Shown piece by piece: positions 1 to 5,323 of a stretch of DNA of 12,835 nt. How positions within the stretch are numbered: the first letter of the stretch is position 1; each line of letters opens with the position of its first letter. The DNA lies in the NCBI GenBank assembly GCA_934553185.1, contig CAKTFF010000029.1, positions 1 to 12,835 of the forward strand. Reading direction: 5' to 3'. This DNA is from an uncultured Devosia sp. Lineage in GTDB: Bacteria; Pseudomonadota; Alphaproteobacteria; Rhizobiales; Devosiaceae. The notes beneath the pieces are model-generated. The model was given only the letters and a program-made list of their open reading frames with translations, did no database searches and had not been told where the DNA came from. Position numbers and translations under genes: made by a program.

Positions 1-3
1 CCC

Positions 4-339
4 ATGACCGACATCAATGCCTTTATCGACGACAAGGTGAAGAACAACGACGTGTTCCTGTTCATGAAGGGCTCGCCGGATTTCCCCCAGTGCGGCTTCT
101 CCGGGCAGGTCGTGCAGATCCTGAGCTATCTCGGGGTCGATTATGGCAGCGCCAACGTGCTGGAAAGCGCTGAACTGCGCGACGGCATCAAGGCCTACAC
201 CAACTGGCCGACCATTCCCCAGCTCTACATCAAGGGCGAATTCGTTGGCGGCGCCGACATCGTGCGTGAAATGTTCCAGGCCGGTGAACTCCAGACCCAC
301 CTCCAGGACGCCGGCATCCCGGTCAAGCAGACCGCCTAA
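4..339 (+). CDS. grxD: Monothiol glutaredoxin, Grx4/GrxD family
   Basis: This 111-aa protein is a single-domain monothiol (CGFS-type) glutaredoxin of normal family length. Members bind a [2Fe-2S] cluster with glutathione as a homodimer, or as a heterodimer with BolA, and act in cytosolic Fe-S cluster transfer and iron homeostasis rather than general disulfide reduction. The CGFS signature is at residues 30-33 (ligand Cys30). The glutathione-binding Lys22 precedes it. The cis-Pro loop is at about residues 70-73 (T-I-P-Q, Pro72), followed by the G-E-F-V-G-G-A-D-I segment that contacts glutathione. Only three bases precede the ATG, so its ribosome site and upstream neighbour are outside the window. 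In many alphaproteobacteria that neighbour is bolA, which cannot be confirmed here. The gene converges with the Dabb gene. Family call very secure. Confidence 0.97.
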   Translation: MTDINAFIDDKVKNNDVFLFMKGSPDFPQCGFSGQVVQILSYLGVDYGSANVLESAELRDGIKAYTNWPTIPQLYIKGEFVGGADIVREMFQAGELQTHLQDAGIPVKQTA

Positions 340-353
340 GCTGCCGTCTCATT

Positions 354-399
354 AGCCCTCATGGTTTGAATCTCTAAAAGAGCGATCACTATGAGGGCT
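354..399. repeat. Inverted repeat downstream of grxD
   Basis: AGCCCTCATGGT (354-365) and ACTATGAGGGCT (388-399) form an inverted repeat matching at 11 of 12 positions, with a loop of about 22 nt. It sits 15 nt after the grxD stop. No T-run follows, so it is not a standard intrinsic terminator, although it could stabilise the 3' end of the mRNA. The same AGCCCTCATGGT word recurs at 421-432 in the next palindrome, which suggests two copies of one repetitive family. Confidence 0.6.
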
Positions 400-420
400 A
401 CTTTCATACAGAGCCCCAGT

Positions 421-471
421 AGCCCTCATGGTGAGGTGCGAGGCCCTTGCCGAGCCTCGAACCACGAGGGC
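421..471. repeat. REP-like palindromic element between convergent genes
   Basis: The left arm at 422-444 (GCCCTCATGGT, a 5-nt insert, then GCGAGGC) pairs with the right arm at 454-471 (GCCTCGAACCACGAGGGC), giving an imperfect hairpin with a short loop. It lies between the convergent grxD and Dabb genes. From memory, extragenic palindromes of this style with CCCTCATGGTGAGG arms are common in Hyphomicrobiales genomes. The family membership is recollection and would need a genome search. Confidence 0.6.
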
Positions 472-497
472 GTGGCACGAGTAATCCGCAGTCCAAC

Positions 498-788
498 TTA
501 CTCCTTCGCCTCAAAATCCGCTGACAACCGGATTTCCCGCAACGGCCGCACCCGCCGCGTCGCTTCCGCATAGGTCGGATGCGCCTTGTAGGCAGCCAGC
601 GCCGCCGCATCGGCGAACTCACCATACACCACCACATCCACCTCGTTGGATATCTGGTCCACCTTGCTGTTCCGCGTCACCTCGAAACGAAGCGAATGCG
701 GGATGGTGGCCAGCAGGCTCAATCCCTCGCAGATGGCGTCGAGATTGTCTTCGGTTTTGGCGGAAAAAAACACGATATGGCGGATCAC
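498..788 (-). CDS. Dabb (stress-responsive alpha/beta-barrel) domain protein
   Basis: This small protein of about 96 aa has the Dabb fold, a dimeric ferredoxin-like alpha/beta barrel. It opens with the typical V/M-I-R-H-I-V-F-F strand, carries a central Asn-Glu-Val-Asp-Val-Val-V-Y-G-E-F strand, and has the A-Y-x-x-H-P-x-Y motif near the C-terminus that is characteristic of the family. Dabb proteins occur in stress responses and as small cyclases or unknown enzymes, so no substrate can be assigned. I chose a GTG start at 788, because GGAG stands 7 nt upstream and translation then begins at I-R-H as in relatives. An upstream in-frame GTG at 809 has no ribosome site. The gene stands alone, divergent from the MFS gene at 934 and convergent with grxD. 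Confidence 0.85.
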   Translation of the reverse strand: MIRHIVFFSAKTEDNLDAICEGLSLLATIPHSLRFEVTRNSKVDQISNEVDVVVYGEFADAAALAAYKAHPTYAEATRRVRPLREIRLSADFEAKE

Positions 789-841
789 GGCACGGCTCCA
801 GTTCTCCACCGCTTGTAGTCGCGATTAGGGCTGCCCGTAAG

Positions 842-892
842 TCATCACCGCGGCTGATGATGCCCATTCATCAATATTGCTTTGCGTGATGA
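842..892. promoter_or_regulatory. Alternating TCATCA/TGATGA half-sites (candidate operator cluster)
   Basis: Four exact hexamers alternate in orientation within 51 bp: TCATCA 842-847, TGATGA 855-860, TCATCA 868-873 and TGATGA 887-892. The first three are separated by 7-bp gaps, so they form two overlapping dyads 13 bp apart. A weak -35-like TTGCTT lies at 877-882. The cluster sits in the divergent region between the Dabb and MFS genes. A dimeric regulator could bind here, but none is encoded next door, so this is inference from symmetry only. Confidence 0.4.
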
Positions 893-904
893 TGTCGCAG
901 GCGT

Positions 905-935
905 ATGGGGGATAGGCTTACCGGAATCCCCCCAT
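905..935 (+). promoter_or_regulatory. Hairpin covering the MFS start codon
   Basis: ATGGGGGAT at 905-913 can pair with ATCCCCCCAT at 926-935 with one bulged C and a 12-nt loop. The right arm contains the first two bases of the ATG at 934. The G-run of the left arm is also the only Shine-Dalgarno-like sequence near this start. In the mRNA the stem would therefore hide both the ribosome site and the start codon. Confidence 0.45.
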
Positions 936-2151
936 GTCCGCTTCTGCCATCCGCCCTGCTGTTCCTCTTCTTGTGCTCATCATCGCCGGCTGCGTCATTG
1001 CCGCCATCGGCAATGGCATACGCACCAGCTTTGGTCTGTTCACCCTGCCAATGACCGCGGATCTCGGGCTGACGCGCGAGGGCTGGGGAATGGCCATGGC
1101 CATCCAGAATCTGGCCTGGGGCATCGCCCAGCCCTTCGCCGGAGCCTTTGCCGATCGCGTCGGCACGGGCCGCACCGTGGCAGCCGGCGCCGCCGTCTAC
1201 GCTCTAGGCGTGATCGCGATGGCCTTTTCTCCCTCGGCAAGCCTGCTGATGGTCACGGCCGGCATCATCACCGGCGTCGGCATCGCCATCTGCTCCTTCT
1301 CGGTGGTCATGGCCGCCTTCGGGCGCTCGGTTCCCGCCGAAAAGCGCTCGCTGATCTTCGGCGTCGCCACCGCCGCTTCGTCTTTCGGTCAGTTCGCTTT
1401 CGCCCCGATCAGCCAGGGCTTCATTAATGCCTTTGGCTGGCAAACGGCGCTGATCTATCTGGCCATGGCGCTGCTGCTGATCATCCCTCTCAGCTACGCC
1501 CTGCGCGGCCGCACCGAAAACACCACGGGCCAAGCCGACCTCCCCTTCATGCAGGCCCTCGCCAGAGCCTGGGGGCACGGCTCCTACAAGCTCCTCGTCA
1601 TCGGCTTCTTCGTTTGCGGCTTCCACCTCGCCTTCATCAACGTCCACATGCCCGCTTATCTCGTGCAATGCGGCCTGTCGCCCGAAACCGGCAGCTGGAC
1701 CATCGCCATCATCGGCCTGTTCAACATCGCCGGCTCGCTGCTCTCGGGCTATCTCGGCGGCCGCCTCCCCAAGCAGATGCTGCTCGCCACCATCTACTTC
1801 TCGCGCGCCGTCGCCATTGGCCTCTTCATGCTGTTCCCGGTCAGCGAATGGACGGCCTATGCCTTTGCCGCTGCGATGGGGCTTCTCTGGCTCTCCACTG
1901 TGCCGCTCACCGCGGGCCTCGTCAGCCTGTTCTTTGGCGCGCGCTACATGGGCATGCTTTATGGCGTGGCATTTTTCAGCCACCAGCTCGGCTCCTTCAT
2001 GGGCGTCTGGCTCGGCGGCGTCGTCTTCGACCTCACCGGCCATTATGACTTGGTCTGGTATCTCGGCATCATTCTCGGCCTCGGCTCGGCCGCCATTCAC
2101 CTGCCCATCAACGAACGCAGCGCCGGCAGCTTCACGGCACAACCCGCCTGA
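934..2151 (+). CDS. MFS transporter, OFA/monocarboxylate-porter-like
   Basis: This is a 405-aa inner-membrane major facilitator of usual length with about 12 hydrophobic segments. The first spans roughly residues 8-28 and is followed by the G-I-R-T-S-F-G-L-F stretch typical of the oxalate/formate and monocarboxylate carrier branch. The loop 2-3 motif A is at residues 70-81 (G-A-F-A-D-R-V-G, Asp74). The central loop lies near residues 190-205. A likely role is proton-linked transport of a small organic anion, but the substrate cannot be read from the sequence. The start at 934 leaves a short cytoplasmic tail before TM1. There is no ordinary ribosome site, and a hairpin overlaps the ATG. It is followed 112 bp later by another MFS gene on the same strand. 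Confidence 0.85.
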   Translation: MSASAIRPAVPLLVLIIAGCVIAAIGNGIRTSFGLFTLPMTADLGLTREGWGMAMAIQNLAWGIAQPFAGAFADRVGTGRTVAAGAAVYALGVIAMAFSPSASLLMVTAGIITGVGIAICSFSVVMAAFGRSVPAEKRSLIFGVATAASSFGQFAFAPISQGFINAFGWQTALIYLAMALLLIIPLSYALRGRTENTTGQADLPFMQALARAWGHGSYKLLVIGFFVCGFHLAFINVHMPAYLVQCGLSPETGSWTIAIIGLFNIAGSLLSGYLGGRLPKQMLLATIYFSRAVAIGLFMLFPVSEWTAYAFAAAMGLLWLSTVPLTAGLVSLFFGARYMGMLYGVAFFSHQLGSFMGVWLGGVVFDLTGHYDLVWYLGIILGLGSAAIHLPINERSAGSFTAQPA

Positions 2152-2194
2152 ACCATCCATCGTTTGTTGCCGATAAAGGGTTGCCAAAGCAGGA

Positions 2195-2215
2195 GGGCGG
2201 GTTCATGGTCCGCCC
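2195..2215 (+). other. Small GC-rich hairpin between the two MFS genes
   Basis: GGGCGG at 2195-2200 pairs with CCGCCC at 2210-2215 around a 9-nt loop, 43 nt after the first MFS stop. It lacks a following T-run, so it is at best a weak terminator or mRNA-stabilising stem. The rest of the 112-bp gap shows no clear promoter. Only a modest AGG lies 8 nt before the ATG at 2264. Confidence 0.35.
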
Positions 2216-2263
2216 AGCTTTCCAGCGCCCCATCCGCTTGGCGCGCCGTTCCAGGTTCACATC

Positions 2264-3517
2264 ATGTCCGATCATTTCACCCGGGTGCTTTCGCGCCCTG
2301 AATTTATCGCCCTTGTGGCGGCGCTGATGGCGCTCAACGCGCTGGCCATCGACGTCATGCTGCCCGCTCTGCCCTATATGGGCCAGGCGCTTGGCATATC
2401 GAGCGAAAACGAACGCCAGTTCGTCATCTCCTCCTATATGCTGGGCATGGGCATCGCCGTTCTCGGCTTTGGCCCGCTGACCGATCGCTTCGGCCGCCGC
2501 GCGCCCCTTCTGGTCGGCATCGGCCTTTACATCATCGCCGCACTTGCGGCCGTCTTCGCACCCAATTTCGCCATCCTCCTCGCCCTGCGCTTTATCCAGG
2601 GCATGGGCGCCGCCAGCGTCCGCGTCATTGCCACCGCCGTGGTGCGCGATCGCTATTCGGGCCGCGAAATGGCCGAGGTCATGTCGCTGACCTTCATGGT
2701 CTTCATGGCTATCCCAATCGTTGCCCCCGGCATCGGCCAGGTCATCCTTCTCGTCGGCGACTGGCACAACATCTTCATCTTCATGGGACTGCTGGCCGCC
2801 GCCTTCTGGCTGTGGACCTTTTTTCGCCTTCCCGAAACCCTGCCCATCGACCAGCGCCGGCCGCTCAGCTTTGGTGCCGTGGTCAAGGGCTTCGTGATCG
2901 TCTTCACCAATCGCGTCGCCTTTGCCTATGGTCTTGCCGGCACCTTCCTCTTTGGCGCCCTGTTCGGCTTCATCAGCTCCAGCCAGCAGATCTATGTCGA
3001 TATCTATGGCCTGGGCGTGTATTTCCCCGTCGCCTTCGCCGCCATGGCCGGGCTGATGGCCGTGTCGTCCTTCACCAATTCACGCATCGTGGGCCGTTTT
3101 GGCATGCGCCGCATCTCCCATGGCGCCATGCTGACCTACACCCTGTTCAGCGCCATCTGGGTCGCCTTCGCGCTGTCCGGTTTCCTGCCGCTCTGGCTGT
3201 TCTTTTCGCTGCTGGCCATCATCATGTTCTGCTTTGGCTGGTCTGCCTCCAACATGAACTCGCTGTCCATGGAACCCTTGGGCGAAGTGGCCGGCACAGC
3301 AGCAGCCGTGTTCGGCTTCATCCAGACCGTCGGCGGCGCCCTCATCGGCAGCTATATCGGGCAATTGTTTGACGGCACCACCGTGCCTGTGGCCACGGGC
3401 TACCTCTCCATGGGCGCCCTTGCCCTCATCTGCATCCTCGTCGCTGAAAAGGGCCGCTTGTTTGGCCGGGGCGAAGAAAACAGCGACGCCGACCTCAGCC
3501 ACGCCGGCGCCCACTGA
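2264..3517 (+). CDS. Bcr/CflA-family multidrug efflux MFS transporter
   Basis: This 417-aa inner-membrane transporter of the DHA1 drug:proton antiporter group most resembles the Bcr/CflA subfamily (bicyclomycin, sulfonamide or chloramphenicol exporters). TM1 holds the conserved acidic residue in A-L-A-I-D-V-M-L-P-A-L-P (Asp30). Motif A is at 70-80 (G-P-L-T-D-R-F-G-R-R-A). The TM4 motif R-F-I-Q-G-M-G-A-A is at 109-117, followed by V-V-R-D-R-Y at 126-131, which is diagnostic of this subfamily. The motif-C-like antiporter signature A-P-G-I-G-Q is at 154-159. Its actual substrate is unknown. It may be co-transcribed with the upstream MFS gene. Its stop codon lies 2 bp from that of the convergent clpP. 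Confidence 0.92.
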   Translation: MSDHFTRVLSRPEFIALVAALMALNALAIDVMLPALPYMGQALGISSENERQFVISSYMLGMGIAVLGFGPLTDRFGRRAPLLVGIGLYIIAALAAVFAPNFAILLALRFIQGMGAASVRVIATAVVRDRYSGREMAEVMSLTFMVFMAIPIVAPGIGQVILLVGDWHNIFIFMGLLAAAFWLWTFFRLPETLPIDQRRPLSFGAVVKGFVIVFTNRVAFAYGLAGTFLFGALFGFISSSQQIYVDIYGLGVYFPVAFAAMAGLMAVSSFTNSRIVGRFGMRRISHGAMLTYTLFSAIWVAFALSGFLPLWLFFSLLAIIMFCFGWSASNMNSLSMEPLGEVAGTAAAVFGFIQTVGGALIGSYIGQLFDGTTVPVATGYLSMGALALICILVAEKGRLFGRGEENSDADLSHAGAH

Positions 3518-3519
3518 CA

Positions 3520-4143
3520 CTACGCGGTCGCAGCCGGATCCTCGATCTGGCTGCGATCATGGTACACATGATCCACCAATCCCCAGGCCTTGGCCTGTTC
3601 GGGCGTCATGAAATTGTCCCGCTCCAGCGCGGCTTCCACCTCCTCATAAGAGCGCCCGCAATGCTTGGCATAAAGCATGTGCATGCGTCGCTTGAGTCGC
3701 AGGCTTTCCTCGGCATGGAGCATGATGTCGGTCACCTTCCCCTGATAGCCGCCGCTGGGCTGATGTAGCATGATCGACGCATTGGGCAGGCAGATGCGGC
3801 TGCCGGGCTCCCCCGCCATCAAGAGAAACGATCCCGCAGACATGGCCATGCCCATGCACAGCGTGCCCACGGGCGCCTTGATGAACTGCATCGTGTCATA
3901 CATGGCAAAAGCCGACGTCATCACCCCGCCCGGCGAGTTGATATAGAGGTAGATCGGCTTGTTCGGGTTTTCTGATTCAAGAAACAGCAGCTGCGCACAG
4001 ACCAGCGACGCCATTGTGTCCTCCACCTCCCCATTGAGGAAGATGATCCGCTCGCGCAGCAGGCGTGAGTAGATGTCGAAACTCCGCTCCCCCCGGCTCG
4101 ATTGTTCCACCACCATGGGGACGAGCTGCATCATGTCGCGCAT
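3520..4143 (-). CDS. clpP: ClpP-type serine protease subunit (orphan paralogue)
   Basis: This 207-aa cytosolic caseinolytic protease subunit belongs to the family that forms double heptameric barrels working with ClpX or ClpA unfoldases. The catalytic triad is complete: Ser102 in G-M-A-M-S-A-G-S, His127 in M-L-H-Q-P-S-G-G, and Asp176 in E-R-D-N-F-M. The start is well supported by AGGAGG 7 nt before the ATG. The N-terminus (V-P-M-V-V-E-Q) matches the processing region of ClpP. The segment around the nucleophile differs from the usual G-Q-A-A-S-M-G, and no clpX, clpA or tig lies beside it. It is therefore probably a second ClpP paralogue, several of which are common in Hyphomicrobiales, rather than the housekeeping copy. 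It is convergent with the Bcr/CflA gene and follows a repeat element. Confidence 0.95.
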   Translation of the reverse strand: MRDMMQLVPMVVEQSSRGERSFDIYSRLLRERIIFLNGEVEDTMASLVCAQLLFLESENPNKPIYLYINSPGGVMTSAFAMYDTMQFIKAPVGTLCMGMAMSAGSFLLMAGEPGSRICLPNASIMLHQPSGGYQGKVTDIMLHAEESLRLKRRMHMLYAKHCGRSYEEVEAALERDNFMTPEQAKAWGLVDHVYHDRSQIEDPAATA

Positions 4144-4186
4144 CGGCGAACCTCCTGTTCGAATATCTGAAAGGCTCAGTCATCAT

Positions 4187-4324
4187 CCCTCCCCCCTTGA
4201 GGGAGAGGGTGGAAAGCCGCGTTCAGCGGATTTCCGGGTGAGGGTGCTGCGCTTGCCCATGCCCGAGACGCAGAAAGGGCACCCTTTGTCGGCCCTCGGC
4301 ACCCTCTTCCTCAGGGAGAGAGGG
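4187..4324. repeat. Repeat element of about 140 bp with 24-bp terminal inverted repeats
   Basis: The ends are imperfect inverted repeats of 24 bp (4187-4210 and 4301-4324), both made of CCCTC/GAGGG runs. Inside are GAGGGTGC (4240-4247) against GCACCCTC (4299-4306), and the tight dyad AAAGGG-CA-CCCTTT (4274-4287). There is no open reading frame of interest. It fills the gap between the SRPBCC gene and clpP, so the clpP promoter must lie in or just inside it. From memory, elements with arms of this type and an internal GGGTGAGGGTG are widespread in Hyphomicrobiales. The exact family is not established here. Confidence 0.65.
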
Positions 4325-4340
4325 AAACAAGCACCCGGCA

Positions 4341-4673
4341 TTAAGCCGCCTGCATCATCAGCCCATTGCCATTCGCCGCCACCGGCATCACCTCCGGCGC
4401 ATGCGTCAGCCGGAACCACGTCCGCCCCTCGGTGGTCGGCGCCAGCTCGAATGTCACCACACTATCCTCGACCTCGAGAGCCGCACCCTGCCCGGCTTCC
4501 CGCCAGCGCAGTTGGAGGCTCCGGTTCTCCTGCGCCGCGATCACATGGAGATCCACATGCGCGGACGGCTTGAGCCATGCCCGAAGATATTGGGGAACAC
4601 TCAGCGCCCGCCACACCTTCTCAGGCGGCGCATCGAGCTCGCATTCAAAGACCAGTGTGTCGCGATCCGTCAT
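4341..4673 (-). CDS. SRPBCC / AHSA1-like protein, short form
   Basis: This 110-aa cytosolic protein has the START/SRPBCC (Aha1-like) ligand-binding fold. The N-terminal strand is followed by the family motif A-P-P-E-K-V-W-R-A-L at residues 15-24 and P-x-x-L-x-x-W at 27-33. Middle strands run to F-E-L at 75-77 and T-W-F-R-L-T-H-A at 85-92. It ends soon afterwards, so the long C-terminal helix (usually G-W-x-x-x-L-x-x-L) seen in the roughly 140-160-aa relatives is missing. The ATG overlaps the arsR stop by 4 nt (ATGA), which indicates translational coupling. ArsR-SRPBCC pairs are common in soil bacteria, with the regulator thought to control the partner. Ligand unknown. The short C-terminus may be natural in this subgroup or reflect loss next to the adjoining repeat. 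Confidence 0.85.
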   Translation of the reverse strand: MTDRDTLVFECELDAPPEKVWRALSVPQYLRAWLKPSAHVDLHVIAAQENRSLQLRWREAGQGAALEVEDSVVTFELAPTTEGRTWFRLTHAPEVMPVAANGNGLMMQAA

Positions 4674-4984
4674 TGGTCCATCTCCTTGAGCAGGTCCTTG
4701 AGATTATCGATTCGCGCCGGCCAAAACGCCTGATAGCGGGCCAGCCATTGGTGCAGCGGCGTCAGCCCGCCCGGTGCGATCCGGTAATGGGCATAACGCC
4801 CTTCGCGCCGCTCGCTCACCAGCCCCGCGCTGCGCAGCACCGCCAGGTGCTGGCTCATGGCAGGCTGGGTCATGGCAAAACCCTCCCGCAACTGCGTCGC
4901 CGTTTGCTCGCCCTCCGCCAGCCGCTCCAGCAGGGCGCGGCGCGTCGGATCGGCCAGGGCCTTGAATATATCGGGTTCACTCAT
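4670..4984 (-). CDS. ArsR-family winged-helix repressor
   Basis: This 104-aa winged-helix DNA-binding regulator has I-F-K-A-L-A-D-P-T-R-R at residues 6-16, a recognition helix around 38-53 (T-Q-P-A-M-S-Q-H-L-A-V-L-R) and a wing at 54-70 (G-L-V-S-E-R-R-E-G-R-Y-A-H-Y-R-I). It has no E-L-C-V-C-D metal box, so it is not an arsenic sensor. The C-terminal P-L-x-x-W-L-x-x-Y-x-x-F-W motif is typical of ArsR proteins paired with SRPBCC partners. I prefer the ATG at 4984 over an in-frame GTG at 5005, because the GTG lies inside a palindromic operator and -10 region. No ribosome site precedes 4984, consistent with a leaderless mRNA. It probably represses its own operon. Confidence 0.92.
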   Translation of the reverse strand: MSEPDIFKALADPTRRALLERLAEGEQTATQLREGFAMTQPAMSQHLAVLRSAGLVSERREGRYAHYRIAPGGLTPLHQWLARYQAFWPARIDNLKDLLKEMDQ

Positions 4985-4992
4985 GATCGACA

Positions 4993-5021
4993 CATAAGCA
5001 TGCACTTATGAGTCGGAGCAA
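4993..5021 (-). promoter_or_regulatory. arsR promoter with overlapping palindromic operator
   Basis: On the minus strand, a -35-like TTGCTC (5021-5016) and a -10-like CTTATG (4998-4993) are separated by exactly 17 nt. A perfect dyad, CATAAG (4993-4998), 6-nt spacer, CTTATG (5005-5010), covers the -10 box and half of the spacer. A repressor bound there would exclude RNA polymerase. The predicted transcription start falls on or next to the ATG at 4984. The ArsR protein encoded directly downstream is the obvious candidate binder. Confidence 0.55.
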
Positions 5022-5070
5022 CGGAAAACTTATCCCCCTCGCCTCAGCCCTATGCGATCATGCCTTCATT

Positions 5071-5108
5071 CCCGCCACACACGCAGCCCCGACGCAGGGC
5101 TGGGCGGG
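5071..5108. repeat. Compound GC-rich palindrome
   Basis: CCCGCC (5071-5076) pairs with GGCGGG (5103-5108), and CAGCCC (5084-5089) pairs with GGGCTG (5097-5102). This gives two stacked stems with a 7-nt bulge on one side and a 7-nt loop. The layout resembles an extragenic palindromic repeat. No T-run is present. Confidence 0.5.
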
Positions 5109-5213
5109 AGGACCGTGGAACGGGGGCGCCTGTTCAGTGGGGTAGGAAGCTCGGCAGCCGGACCTGCAATAATGGCTCCGCCTGAACCGGACCTCGCACA
5201 AAAGCGGATCGTG

Positions 5214-5268
5214 ACGGGCGGCCATTGGGCCACATACTTTAGTTTCGGAAGGCACAATGGCCGCCCGT
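5214..5268. repeat. Perfect 14-bp inverted repeat
   Basis: ACGGGCGGCCATTG at 5214-5227 is exactly complementary to CAATGGCCGCCCGT at 5255-5268, with a 27-nt A/T-richer spacer containing ACTTTAGTTTCGG. It lies downstream of the ttcA-inositol phosphatase operon and upstream of arsR. It could be a transcript-end stem, a small mobile repeat or a protein-binding site. Confidence 0.6.
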
Positions 5269-5285
5269 TACCGTGCAACCGCGAC

Positions 5286-5311
5286 GCCGAAAGGCCGGGC
5301 GGCATTTCGGC
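5286..5311 (-). terminator. Possible weak transcript-end hairpin of the ttcA operon
   Basis: GCCGAAA (5286-5292) and TTTCGGC (5305-5311) are perfect complements around a 12-nt loop, starting 12 nt beyond the inositol phosphatase stop. No U-run follows on the minus strand, so intrinsic termination is doubtful and Rho-dependent ending or RNA stabilisation is as likely. Confidence 0.3.
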
Positions 5312-5323
5312 ACGCCGCAAACT

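Larger units (their letters stand above)
5011..5323. other. Gene-free stretch with three inverted repeats
   Basis: No credible coding sequence is seen in this gap between the arsR promoter and the inositol phosphatase 3' end. It contains a compound GC-rich hairpin (5071-5108), a perfect 14-bp inverted repeat (5214-5268) and a perfect 7-bp inverted repeat (5286-5311), each listed separately. The part between 5109 and 5213 shows nothing I can assign. Confidence 0.5.

Noticed and set aside
354..471. Possible CRISPR-like repeat from the repeated AGCCCTCATGGT word
   Set aside because: Only two direct copies plus one inverted, with no regular spacers. It fits extragenic palindromes.
391..573. A 60-codon frame covering the palindromes after grxD
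   Set aside because: It spans the repeat hairpins and the 3' end of the opposing Dabb gene, with no domain pattern.
1204..2187. A 327-codon open frame antisense to the first MFS gene
   Set aside because: Its composition (runs of Glu, Ala, Gly, Asp) is that of the complement of a GC-rich membrane protein, and it has no domain motif. The sense-strand MFS protein is clear.
2132..2767. A 211-codon antisense open frame over the Bcr/CflA gene start
   Set aside because: Low-complexity charged composition, no recognisable motif, and it overlaps a well-supported transporter.
4985..5005. GTG at 5005 as start of arsR
   Set aside because: It lies within the palindromic operator and upstream of the predicted transcription start. 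The ATG at 4984 matches the usual family N-terminus.
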